A stretch of 64,000 nt of DNA, from the NCBI RefSeq assembly GCF_015291645.1, contig NZ_CP030055.1, positions 4,898,001-4,962,000 of the forward strand, in the 5' to 3' direction. A model generated the notes under the pieces. The model worked only from the letters and a program-made list of their open reading frames with translations, was not told the origin of the DNA and ran no database searches. The DNA comes from Bradyrhizobium sp. CCBAU 53340 (lineage in GTDB: Bacteria > Pseudomonadota > Alphaproteobacteria > Rhizobiales > Xanthobacteraceae). The position numbers and the translations under genes were made by a program. Below are positions 54,224 through 61,983 of this stretch, piece by piece (within the stretch, counting starts at the first letter, position 1; every line of letters begins with the position of its first letter).

Positions 54224-55453
54224 ATGACATTTGCTACGGACGTTTTGAAACTGCTGCGTTTGGACACTTCCGACGACAGGCAGCACCTCGTCATCCGCTC
54301 TGCCGGCGGACGCGGCAAGGCGGCCGAATATTCCTTCGGCATCGAGGAGGAATATTTCCTCGCCGATCGCCGCACCCTGGAGGTTGCGATCCAGACTCCC
54401 GACGCGCTGTTCGAGTCGGCGAACTGGTCGACCGGTGGCCAGGCCATGCGCGAGATGCTGCAGTCCCAGCTCGAGGTCGCCACCAACATCCACGTCGACG
54501 TCAATGACGCGCGGGAAGAGCTGAGGTTCCTGCGCCGCGAGGTCGCCAACGTTGCCGCACAATACGGTTTTGTGATCATGGCCTGCGGAACGCACCCGAC
54601 TGCGGTCTGGCGCATGTCGCAGCCGAGCCCGAAGCCGCGCTACGAGGAGATGATCGAGGACTTCCGCAGCATCGGCCACCGCAACATGATGTGCGGCATG
54701 CATGTGCATGTGCAACTGCCCGATCCCGAGAAGCGGATGGCGGTGATGCGGGCGATGCTGCCGCGCCTGCCGCTGTTCATCGCGCTGGCGGCGTCCTCAC
54801 CGTTCTGGAATTCGCACAAGACCGGGCTCAAGGGCTACCGTCTGGCGGCCTATTCCGAGCTGCCACGCACCGGGCTGCCCGAACTGTTCGAAAACAGGCA
54901 GGACTACGACGAATATGTCGGCGCCCTCCAGCGCTCCGGCGTGATCCCCGACGAAAGCCACATCTGGTGGGCGATGCGCCCGTCCATGAAGCATCCGACG
55001 CTGGAGCTTCGCGCGCCCGATACCTGTACCCTGCTCGAGGACGCCGTCGCGATCGCCTCGCTCTACCGCTGCCTGACGCGCCACCTCTGTCTGCGGCCTC
55101 ATCTGTCGAAGGAGGTCACTGTGGTTGAACGCGCCATTGCGGTCGAGAACAAGTGGCGCGCCCAGCGCTACGGGACCGATTGCATCTTCGCCTCCAGGGA
55201 CGGACCGCTCACGATCTCGGAGATGCTGTCCCGAATCATCGACGATACCATTGAGGACGCGGACGCATTGGGCTGCGCTGCCGAGATCGAACATTGCCGC
55301 ACCATCGTGGATCGCGGCAGCTCGGCCGAGTTCCAGCTTCGCGCCTATCGCGAAAGCGGCAACGACATCACAGCCGTGTCACGCTGGATCGCTACATCGA
55401 CGGTCGCCGGAGCGAGCGCGCCTACGGGGCAAACTGCTCCCGCGCCGTCATAG
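54224..55453 (+). CDS. ybdK: YbdK-type carboxylate-amine ligase (glutamate-cysteine ligase family 2)
   Basis: A 409-residue ATP-dependent ligase of the GCS2 family. EYSFGIEEEYFLADRRTLEV opens the domain. QSQLEVATNIHVDVNDAREE, GTHPTAVWRMSQPSPKPRYE, GHRNMMCGMHVHVQLPDPEK, HPTLELRAPDTCTLLEDAVA and SSAEFQLRAYRES are the conserved ATP, metal and substrate blocks. The family forms gamma-glutamyl or similar amide bonds, with weak glutamate-cysteine ligase activity reported for YbdK. Its neighbour is a glutaminase of the EgtC type, so a gamma-glutamyl compound may be made and trimmed here. Confidence 0.88.
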   Translation: MTFATDVLKLLRLDTSDDRQHLVIRSAGGRGKAAEYSFGIEEEYFLADRRTLEVAIQTPDALFESANWSTGGQAMREMLQSQLEVATNIHVDVNDAREELRFLRREVANVAAQYGFVIMACGTHPTAVWRMSQPSPKPRYEEMIEDFRSIGHRNMMCGMHVHVQLPDPEKRMAVMRAMLPRLPLFIALAASSPFWNSHKTGLKGYRLAAYSELPRTGLPELFENRQDYDEYVGALQRSGVIPDESHIWWAMRPSMKHPTLELRAPDTCTLLEDAVAIASLYRCLTRHLCLRPHLSKEVTVVERAIAVENKWRAQRYGTDCIFASRDGPLTISEMLSRIIDDTIEDADALGCAAEIEHCRTIVDRGSSAEFQLRAYRESGNDITAVSRWIATSTVAGASAPTGQTAPAPS

Positions 55454-55516
55454 CGCCCGCGCAAGCTTCGCCAACGAGAACGTCATTTCCAAACTTGATA
55501 CGCCGTCGAGGAATGC

Positions 55517-55702
55517 ATGACCGACATCACCTGGTGCGCCGGTTGCGGCCACAGCCTGGTCCCGATCCTGTCCGAGAAGGGCCGCGCGCGGCCGAGGTGC
55601 TTCTGGTGCGAGGGCGTCGACGCGCGAACCATGGAGATGGCGAAGTGGGCGGACAGCCCCGCCGGCAAACCCGGCCGGCCCGCGCCTCACGCTTTTGATT
55701 GA
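55517..55702 (+). CDS. Small zinc-ribbon-like protein
   Basis: A 61-residue protein. It has two CxxC pairs (TWCAGCGHSLVPILSEKGR and RPRCFWCEGVDART), spaced like a zinc ribbon or knuckle, then a charged, proline-rich tail. Start ATG at 55517, 63 bp after the YbdK gene and in the same direction. Convergent with the coiled small protein at 55712. A metal-binding role is inferred from the cysteine spacing only. Confidence 0.65.
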   Translation: MTDITWCAGCGHSLVPILSEKGRARPRCFWCEGVDARTMEMAKWADSPAGKPGRPAPHAFD

Positions 55703-55711
55703 GCCGAGGTC

Positions 55712-56020
55712 CTAAACCCGCGCCACAAGGCGCGGGCGGAACACGGAATCGACAGTTGGGGACAGGGCCGCGGCCGGCTTTCGCGTCGGCCGGCGCCGCG
55801 GGATGAAGAAGCTGCTCACGACGATCGGCTCGAAATCGCCGAGCGCGGCTCGCTCCTTCACGAGCAGGCTCATGACCGCGCGCATCTTGATGACTTCCTG
55901 CGCCACGAAGCTGCAGTCCTCGTCGCGGTTAATCTGCTCATGCATGATCGCCTCGGCCTCGCGCATGCTGATGCGGAGCGCCCTGATGGTCCTGCGGATG
56001 TCGTTGATGCGGTTGTCCAT
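55712..56020 (-). CDS. Small helical hypothetical protein
   Basis: A 102-residue protein. An N-terminal helix rich in Ile, Arg and Glu (NDIRRTIRALRISMREAEAI) leads to EDCSFVAQEVIKMRAVMSLL, then a basic, proline-rich tail (IPRRRPTRKPAAALSPTV). GGGAGG before the ATG at 56020 sets the start, and a sigma-70-like promoter lies just upstream. The frame open to 56089 has no support. I do not recognise the family. Convergent with the zinc-ribbon protein. Confidence 0.65.
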   Translation of the reverse strand: MDNRINDIRRTIRALRISMREAEAIMHEQINRDEDCSFVAQEVIKMRAVMSLLVKERAALGDFEPIVVSSFFIPRRRPTRKPAAALSPTVDSVFRPRLVARV

Positions 56021-56044
56021 GGCTGCCTCCCTCTCGACTGCAGC

Positions 56045-56073
56045 ATAAGAACAAAACATGAACAACAAGTCAA
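56045..56073 (-). promoter_or_regulatory. Sigma-70-like promoter of the small helical protein gene
   Basis: On the minus strand TTGACT (56073-56068) and TCTTAT (56050-56045) are 17 bp apart, close to the consensus. Transcription would start near 56038 and give an 18-base leader with GGGAGG before the ATG. Confidence 0.45.
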
Positions 56074-56093
56074 TCAACAATAAAGTCAATCAA
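56067..56093. repeat. AAGTCAATCAA direct repeat overlapping the promoter
   Basis: The 11-base sequence is perfect at 56067-56077 and 56083-56093, a 16-base period. Read on the minus strand one copy carries the -35 hexamer TTGACT and the other lies just upstream, the geometry of a tandem operator. AT-rich composition stands out from the surroundings. Confidence 0.5.
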
Positions 56094-56367
56094 GAGGTCG
56101 ATCGCCGCCCGGACCAATCTGCACGCCGACTGGCAATGCTTGATGACAAATTAGACACCACAGCGCCGTCCGCAATCACGCTCCCCTTCCGCAGCGTCGG
56201 CTGAGCGAAACCAACGGGTGATCTAACCTCCCGTGCAGCCACCGGATTTTTCCCGAACGAGCTCGCCGCCTCGCAGCCGCCGGAGCGTTGGCTGCGCTCA
56301 CAAACCAACTGGCCCAAAATTCGCAGTGACGTTGCGAGCGAAGCAACGGCGCTGAGCGGAGAACGTC

Positions 56368-57507
56368 ATGAACGTGCATGCTGCGGGCGATCTCAAGACC
56401 ACCGGACTCACCCGTCCGAGCGGCGCGCCGCTCCGCCTCAACACGAAGGACTTCGTCGCGATCGATCGCGACAAGAATGCAAAGTTCGAAGCGACGTATC
56501 GTCCGCAAGCGCTTTACAACCGCGCCAACGAAGGCTTTCACGCCAACAACGAAACCTTCCTGCTCCACGAAGTCGCGACGAACCTGCCGATCTACCGGCC
56601 CGACACCGGCCCCACCGATTTCCATCTGCATCTGCCGCCGGGCGGCTTTCAGCTCGTGCTGGTTACCTCCGGCGCTTTCACCTTCGACTATGACGGGCGC
56701 TTCTACAATGTCGGCCCGGGCGCGGTGATGCTGCAAAGCGCGATCGTGCATCGCCAGCTGTTCTACACCTGGTCGGGCCTGCCAACCGAAGAGAATTTGA
56801 AGACGCCGCAGACGGTGGTGCCGGATCCGATCTCGATGGGGTATTCCGGCAAATTCCTCGAAGCCTTTATCACCGATCCCACCACCTTTCCGAATCCGAC
56901 GATCGTCGGCCCGGACCAGATCAACGAGGCCGAAACGCCGCGCGTGGCCTGGAGCCATCCCCTCCACGATCGCCCGGCCAATGCCGGCTTCTGGCTTCAG
57001 GATGCCCTGGCGCTGGACGCGCTGTTCAAGCCGCTCAGCGACGGCGCGATCGAATCGGCGCTGCCTGTTTACGTGCGCGATATCGGCATCGAAGCGCCGA
57101 GCGGTCATCTCGTCACCGGCCACATCATCGCAACCGACCCGCGCGGCCACTCGCTTCTGCCGAAGAGCATGTCGGCCGCAGCGGACGCGAGCTGCTTTGC
57201 CAAGGGCGAGGTCGTGATCTACCGCATCATTCGCGGCACGGCGGAATTCAGGAAGAAGGCCGGCGAGACCTTCGAGCTTTCCGCCGGTGACGTGGTGACC
57301 GCAGGCAAGGACTCGATCGGCCTGATCGGCGTCGGCGAGAACACGCAGGTATTGCGGCTCGGCCTGCTCAAGGGCATCGACAATCTGCGCAGCTGGACAC
57401 CGACCCAGCGCGACGAGATCGACGGTCTCGCCGGTCAGATCATCACGCAGCAGGACATTCGCCCGCTGCGGACCGAAGGCAGGCCGGTCGGATATCTCTA
57501 CGCATAG
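56368..57507 (+). CDS. Double-cupin protein of unknown function
   Basis: A 379-residue bicupin. The first cupin (about residues 75-135) has FHLHLPPGGFQLVLVTSGAF, FYNVGPGAVMLQSAIVHRQ with metal-ligand-like histidines. The second (about residues 270-330) has GEVVIYRIIRGTAEFRKKAG and ELSAGDVVTAGKDSIGLI, with histidines largely replaced, so it may be structural. GGAGA lies just before the ATG at 56368. Two-cupin dioxygenases and isomerases look like this, but no substrate can be inferred. Monocistronic; the small hairpin at 56330-56348 lies just upstream. Confidence 0.7.
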   Translation: MNVHAAGDLKTTGLTRPSGAPLRLNTKDFVAIDRDKNAKFEATYRPQALYNRANEGFHANNETFLLHEVATNLPIYRPDTGPTDFHLHLPPGGFQLVLVTSGAFTFDYDGRFYNVGPGAVMLQSAIVHRQLFYTWSGLPTEENLKTPQTVVPDPISMGYSGKFLEAFITDPTTFPNPTIVGPDQINEAETPRVAWSHPLHDRPANAGFWLQDALALDALFKPLSDGAIESALPVYVRDIGIEAPSGHLVTGHIIATDPRGHSLLPKSMSAAADASCFAKGEVVIYRIIRGTAEFRKKAGETFELSAGDVVTAGKDSIGLIGVGENTQVLRLGLLKGIDNLRSWTPTQRDEIDGLAGQIITQQDIRPLRTEGRPVGYLYA

Positions 57508-57583
57508 TCGCGACGTCGGCATCAACGCGGCCGGCTCTCTTTCGCTGCAGACCTTGCCTCTCCGTAAATGGTGCTGCTAGGTC

Positions 57584-58090
57584 ATGGGCGATCGAGATGC
57601 GCCTGGAGCACCCGCCTCGCCCGTGAGCCGCGACGTCACCAGAACCTGCGGAAGCTGCACCGCCTGCTGTGACGGCTGGCTGCAGATCGAGGTGCGCGGG
57701 CACAAGGTGCGCAAGGGGCAGCCATGTCCGTTCAGCGTCGCACACCAATGCACGATCTATCCGGAGCGCCCGCAGCATCCCTGCCGCGAATTCATCTGCG
57801 GCTGGCTGGTCGCATCTAGCCCGCTGCCGGATTGGATGCGGCCGGATCAATCCAGCATGATCATGCTGGCTGCCAATTTCTTCTGGCGCGGCCTGCCGGT
57901 CGACGTCGTGGTGCCGGTCGGTGAGCAGCCGAAGAAGAAGGCGCTGGATTGGCTGACGCGATTTTGCGCGGAGAACAGGCGGCTGCTGGTCTATCAGATC
58001 GCCGACGAGTGGTTCGCGTTCGGACCGCCGGTGTTTCAGACCGACATCGCCGACCGCCTTGGGCGCGGCGAAGCGCCCTGGGGCGTGTAA
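57584..58090 (+). CDS. YkgJ-type cysteine-cluster protein
   Basis: A 168-residue protein. TCGSCTACCDGWLQIEVRGH and GQPCPFSVAHQCTIYPERPQ with HPCREFICGWLVAS give the CxxCxxCC...C...C.IY..RP..C..F.C pattern of the YkgJ/UPF0153 group, suggesting a zinc or iron-sulfur site. The C-terminal half is plain and without known motifs. The family has no assigned function. It is 76 bp after the cupin gene, same strand. Confidence 0.78.
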   Translation: MGDRDAPGAPASPVSRDVTRTCGSCTACCDGWLQIEVRGHKVRKGQPCPFSVAHQCTIYPERPQHPCREFICGWLVASSPLPDWMRPDQSSMIMLAANFFWRGLPVDVVVPVGEQPKKKALDWLTRFCAENRRLLVYQIADEWFAFGPPVFQTDIADRLGRGEAPWGV

Positions 58091-58263
58091 GCAAGTCACG
58101 GAAGTTGCTTTCGTTTCCGGCTGAAACGGCTCGTCCCGTCGCAATGCGGCAGATCGCCGCGCGACACGCTTTGTCAGGAATAGTTGCAGGCTAGACACAG
58201 TGAGGCTCGAAAGTGAGCCGCAGCACATGCGCCGGATTGTATATGGTATCTGGCATACATTAA

Positions 58264-58313
58264 TTTCCGCTTTATCCCGGACCCATCAGGAGTCCGCGGC
58301 GATAAAGGGGAAA
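58264..58313 (+). promoter_or_regulatory. 5' UTR hairpin sequestering the porin Shine-Dalgarno (possible RNA thermosensor)
   Basis: TTTCCGCTTTATC (58264-58276) pairs with GATAAAGGGGAAA (58301-58313): 12 of 13 positions match, the exception being G58269 opposite G58308. CGGAC (58278-58282) and GTCCG (58292-58296) form an inner stem. The ribosome-binding purines GGGGAAA that precede the ATG at 58318 are thereby wholly paired. The G-G opposition inside the anti-SD CCGCU recalls the UYGCU of ROSE elements. A further small hairpin GGCTC-GAGCC lies at 58204-58219. Confidence 0.6.
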
Positions 58314-58317
58314 CGAG

Positions 58318-59967
58318 ATGAGGAAGGCCTTTCTGCTCGGCACAGGGGTTGCGGCCCTTTGTGCAACCACAATGAGTCATCCCTTGCGCGCAGCAACCCT
58401 CGACGATGTTGTTGCCCGCCTCGATGCGCTCGAGCGCAGCAACGCCAAGCTTGCGAAGGAGAACGCGCAGCTTCGCGAACGCGTCAATCACATGGGCGAA
58501 ACGAGAGCTGCGGTGACGCCCGTCGCGCCGGGTTCGCCCAAGGGCAATCCGGTTCTGCACGCGGCGGTCGCGCCGTCGCCGGCGCCCGCCCCTGCGCCCG
58601 AGCACACTGTCGTCAGCATCGGTGGCGCGCCGCTCTACAGCAAGGCGCCTGGCAGCAATCCGTTCATCGACAACACCACGGTGACGCTCTACGGCCATGT
58701 CGATCTCTCCGGCGATATCTTCAATCCCGGGGTTTACGATCAGGGCACCAAGTTCGGCGTCTCCAGCAACCTCACCTATTTCGGCGTACGTGCGCGACAC
58801 AATCTGGATCCCTACGGCTATCCCGGATGGGCGGCCATCGCGCAGTTCGAGTCGCTCGTCGAGGTCGCAGCAGTACCGACCGAACGCGCAGCGTTTGGCA
58901 CGCGCGACAGCTTCCTCGGCATGGAAAGCCCCTGGGGTACGATCAAGGCCGGCAAGGCCGACACGCCCTACAAGAAGGCAACGGCGAAGTTCGATCCGTT
59001 CTCGGCCACGCTCGGCGACTACAACTCGATCATGGGCAACACCGGTGGCGACCTTCGCGCCGAGTTCGATTGGCGCGCCGCGCACGCGATTTGGTATGAA
59101 TCGCCGATCTGGAACGGCTTCCAGGCCAGCCTCATGGTCTCGCCGGGACAGAACACGGCGAAGGACAACAGCGACTTTGCCCTCGGCGATTTCAACTGCC
59201 CGGCCACCTCGTCACGCGGCAGCGGCTCGGGCTTCCCGCTCACATCGGCGCCTGAGGGCTGCACCGACGGCTCATACGGCAATCTCTACAGCGCGTCGCT
59301 GACCTACAACCAGGGTGGGTTCACCGGCGTCGCCGCTTACGAATTCCACGAAGGGACGAACCGGACCGGTGACGAGGCCGTGACGCCTCTGAGCAACGGC
59401 GGCACACTCACCGTCCCGGCAGGCGCGGTCGGCATCGCCAACGAATGGGCCGCGAAGGTCGGTGCGGGCTACAAGTTCAACGACATGATCGGCAGCCTCC
59501 AGCTCTACGGCATCTACGAGGTCATGCGCCGCGAGCACACGGTTGCCGCCTTCAACGAGCGTTCGCGCGACGGCTACTTCCTGAGCGCGACCCAGAGCGT
59601 CGACAAGTGGGACGTCAGCGCATCCTGGGCTCACGCCAACGCCTCTCCGGGCTCGCCGGGCACGGGCGTCATCAACGCCTATCCCACACCCGGCGTTGCG
59701 GTCTCGGCTCCGGCCGGCGCCGCCGACTTCGCGCTGAACACCGTCGACTCCAGCGCCGACCAGTATGCGATCGGCGTGAAGTACCACTTCAGCCCGTTCG
59801 TGAGCTGGTACATGGTGGGCAGCTATCTGCGCAACGGACCGGGCGCGCATTACTGCCTCGGTGTCAGCGGACACGGCTACGGCGTCTGCGGGCGTGACGC
59901 CAACAACAACGTCGTCGCCGGCAACAAGGCCGAAGCCGTCACGACCGGCATGACGTTCGACTTCTAA
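58318..59967 (+). CDS. Outer-membrane porin with N-terminal coiled coil
   Basis: A 549-residue exported porin. The signal peptide (FLLGTGVAALCATTMSHPLR) is cut near residue 25. A short coiled coil follows (DDVVARLDALERSNAKLAKE, NAQLRERVNH), as in trimeric porins that use such a stalk. The barrel starts VTLYGHVDLSGDIFN, with porin hallmarks TKFGVSSNLTYFGVRA, ESPWGTIKAGKADTPYK and a terminal phenylalanine (TTGMTFDF). GGGGAAACGAG before the ATG is the ribosome-binding site, sequestered in the leader hairpin. It should form a general diffusion channel in the outer membrane. Followed by a strong terminator. Confidence 0.88.
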   Translation: MRKAFLLGTGVAALCATTMSHPLRAATLDDVVARLDALERSNAKLAKENAQLRERVNHMGETRAAVTPVAPGSPKGNPVLHAAVAPSPAPAPAPEHTVVSIGGAPLYSKAPGSNPFIDNTTVTLYGHVDLSGDIFNPGVYDQGTKFGVSSNLTYFGVRARHNLDPYGYPGWAAIAQFESLVEVAAVPTERAAFGTRDSFLGMESPWGTIKAGKADTPYKKATAKFDPFSATLGDYNSIMGNTGGDLRAEFDWRAAHAIWYESPIWNGFQASLMVSPGQNTAKDNSDFALGDFNCPATSSRGSGSGFPLTSAPEGCTDGSYGNLYSASLTYNQGGFTGVAAYEFHEGTNRTGDEAVTPLSNGGTLTVPAGAVGIANEWAAKVGAGYKFNDMIGSLQLYGIYEVMRREHTVAAFNERSRDGYFLSATQSVDKWDVSASWAHANASPGSPGTGVINAYPTPGVAVSAPAGAADFALNTVDSSADQYAIGVKYHFSPFVSWYMVGSYLRNGPGAHYCLGVSGHGYGVCGRDANNNVVAGNKAEAVTTGMTFDF

Positions 59968-59983
59968 ACGACGTTGAGAAAAC

Positions 59984-60010
59984 AACGGGGAGCCTCAAGG
60001 CTCCCCGTTT
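59984..60010 (+). terminator. Intrinsic terminator shared by porin and gor
   Basis: AACGGGGAGCCT (59984-59995) and AGGCTCCCCGTT (59998-60009) form a perfect 12-bp stem with a tight loop, followed by TTTG on the plus strand. Read from the other side, AA precedes it, so it can also terminate the gor transcript. Located 17 bp after the porin stop and 8 bp from the gor stop. Confidence 0.8.
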
Positions 60011-60017
60011 GACTGCC

Positions 60018-61406
60018 CTACTCCGCCGCCTGGCGCACGTGGCGCGCGGTCGGGGTACGCATCGTCACGAGTTCCTCGGCCGCGGTCGGATGCAGCGCGA
60101 TGGTCGCGTCGAAATCGGCTTTCGTCGCCTTCATCTTCACGGCGATGGCGACGACTTGCGTCACCTCGGCGGCGCAATCGCCGACGATGTGGCAGCCGAG
60201 CACGCGATCGGTCGAACCGTCGACCACGAGCTTCATCAGCACGCGGGTGTCGCGGCCGGACATGGTCGCCTTGATGGGACGGAACGTCGTCTTGTAGATG
60301 TCGACGTGGCTGAACTGCGCACGCGCTTCGGTTTCGGTCAGGCCGACCGTGCCGACCTCCGGCTGCGAGAACACTGCGGTCGGGATGCTGGCATGATCGA
60401 CCTGCACCGTACGATTGCCGAACACGGTGTCGGCAAAGGCATGGCCCTCGCGGATCGCGACCGGCGTGAGATTATGCCGATGGGTGACGTCGCCAATCGC
60501 GTAGATGCTGTCGACCGAGCTCTTGGAGAAGTGGTCGACCGCGATGCCGCCGTTCTTCGGGTTGATGGCGACGCCGGCCTTTTCGAGCCCGAGATTGGCA
60601 ACGGCCGGATGGCGTCCGATCGCGAACATCACCTGATCGGAGGCGATGCTCGACCCGTTCGACAGATGGGTGGTGAATTCCTCGCCGTGGCGATCGACCT
60701 TGGTCACCGTGCAGCCGGTGAGGATGGTGATGCCGTGCTTCTCCATCTCGGCTCGGACATGGGCGCGGACATCCTCGTCGAAGCCGCGCAGGATGTTGTC
60801 GCCGCGATAGATCACGGTGACGTCGGAGCCGAAGCCGGCGAAGATGCCGGCGAATTCGAGCGCGATGTAGCCGCCGCCCTGGATCACGATCCGCTTCGGC
60901 AGCTTCTTCAGGTGAAACGCCTCATTGGAGGAGATCACATGCTCGATGCCGGGGATCGCCGTGCCATGATTGGGGGCGCCGCCGGTGGCGATGAGGATGT
61001 ATTTCGCGGTGACCTTCCGGTCGTTCTCGAGCAGGCGAATGGTGTGCCTGTCCTCGATCACCGCGCGGCTCTTGACGATCTGCGCGCCCGACTTCTCGAC
61101 ATTGGTCGTGTAGGCCGCCTCCAGCCGCGCGATCTCCTTGTCCTTATTGGCGATCAAGGTCGGCCAGTCGAAGGTCGCGGGCGGAACGGTCCAGCCGAAG
61201 CCGGCGGCGTCTTCCAGCTCCTGGCGAAAATGCGAGCCGATCACGAACAGCTTCTTGGGCACGCAGCCGCGGATCACGCAGGTGCCGCCCATGCGGTACT
61301 CTTCCGCGATCATCACGCGGGCGCCGTGGCCGGCCGCGATGCGGGCGGCACGCACGCCGCCCGAACCACCACCGATGACAAAGAGGTCGACGTCGAATTC
61401 AGCCAT
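60018..61406 (-). CDS. gor: Glutathione-disulfide reductase
   Basis: A 462-residue flavoprotein disulfide reductase. FAD motif LFVIGGGSGGVRAARIAAGH at the start, the redox pair in GGTCVIRGCVPKKLFV (Cys43 and Cys48), an NADP-binding GGGYIALEFAGIFAGFGSDV and the C-terminal ALHPTAAEELVTMR with the proton-donating histidine. The Arg-rich DVTVIYRGDNILRGFDEDVR favours NADPH, as in glutathione reductase. It is 47 bp downstream of the DUF2059 gene and shares the intrinsic terminator with the porin. Confidence 0.95.
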   Translation of the reverse strand: MAEFDVDLFVIGGGSGGVRAARIAAGHGARVMIAEEYRMGGTCVIRGCVPKKLFVIGSHFRQELEDAAGFGWTVPPATFDWPTLIANKDKEIARLEAAYTTNVEKSGAQIVKSRAVIEDRHTIRLLENDRKVTAKYILIATGGAPNHGTAIPGIEHVISSNEAFHLKKLPKRIVIQGGGYIALEFAGIFAGFGSDVTVIYRGDNILRGFDEDVRAHVRAEMEKHGITILTGCTVTKVDRHGEEFTTHLSNGSSIASDQVMFAIGRHPAVANLGLEKAGVAINPKNGGIAVDHFSKSSVDSIYAIGDVTHRHNLTPVAIREGHAFADTVFGNRTVQVDHASIPTAVFSQPEVGTVGLTETEARAQFSHVDIYKTTFRPIKATMSGRDTRVLMKLVVDGSTDRVLGCHIVGDCAAEVTQVVAIAVKMKATKADFDATIALHPTAAEELVTMRTPTARHVRQAAE

Positions 61407-61453
61407 GATTCACTCCGACCTCCGTCAAGGACTATCTGGACAGATAGGTGCTG

Positions 61454-61981
61454 TCAGATTTCCTTGCCACGCTTGCGCATCTCGGCGCGGAAAGCACTCA
61501 TCACGGTCTCGGCGAAGTTCTGAGCCCAGGAGTTCATGAAGGCCATACTCAACCCGATGGCACGCGGCTCCGAGGTGATCAGCTTTTGTCCGAGCGGCGA
61601 CTTGTAGAAGGTGACGAGATCCTTGAGCTCCTGCTCGGTGAACTCGCTGGCGTAGATCTGCGCCATGCCTTCGCCGATCTCGTTCTGCCGGCCCTCGAGC
61701 TGCTTGGCGACGATCGGCGCGACCTCGTTGAGGTCTTTCTGGTAGTTGAGGTTCTGCTGGATCAGCGCGACCTTGGTCTTCTCGACGAGGCCCGGTACCG
61801 CGCCGGTATACATCGCGCTGGCGTTCTTGATCTGGAGGATCTCCTTGGCGGCCGCAATCGCCGCGGGCGAGGACTTCGGCGGGGCCCCCTGCGGCTGCTG
61901 CTGCGCCGCAGCCGGGCCGGCGGAAAAGGCCAGTCCCACAGCGAGGGTCGCGGCCGGCAAGAATTTCAAAACGCTCTTCAT
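61454..61981 (-). CDS. Exported DUF2059 protein
   Basis: A 175-residue protein with a signal peptide (LKFLPAATLAVGLAFSAGPAAA). The DUF2059 core is VAPIVAKQLEGRQNEIGEGM, AQIYASEFTEQELKDLVTFY and KSPLGQKLITSEPRAIGLSM. The family is widespread and probably periplasmic; its role is unknown. AAAGGAG lies before the ATG at 61981 and the rpiA stop is two bases upstream, so it is translationally coupled to rpiA. Confidence 0.85.
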   Translation of the reverse strand: MKSVLKFLPAATLAVGLAFSAGPAAAQQQPQGAPPKSSPAAIAAAKEILQIKNASAMYTGAVPGLVEKTKVALIQQNLNYQKDLNEVAPIVAKQLEGRQNEIGEGMAQIYASEFTEQELKDLVTFYKSPLGQKLITSEPRAIGLSMAFMNSWAQNFAETVMSAFRAEMRKRGKEI

Positions 61982-61983
61982 TC

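Larger units (their letters stand above)
56021..56367. other. 347-bp region without a gene
   Basis: Contains the promoter and direct repeats described at 56045-56093 in its first 75 bp. Near the end, CGTTGC-gagcgaa-GCAACG (56330-56348) forms a small hairpin about 20 bp before the cupin start, similar in sequence to the core of the CATTGCGAG-type palindromes. The rest shows no coding content. Confidence 0.55.

Noticed and set aside
53378..55702. Complete ergothioneine pathway
   Set aside because: Only EgtC-like and GCS2-like proteins are present; no sulfoxide synthase, methyltransferase or C-S lyase is in the window.
60009..61523. Long plus-strand frame opposite gor
   Set aside because: Antisense to glutathione reductase; no motif of its own.
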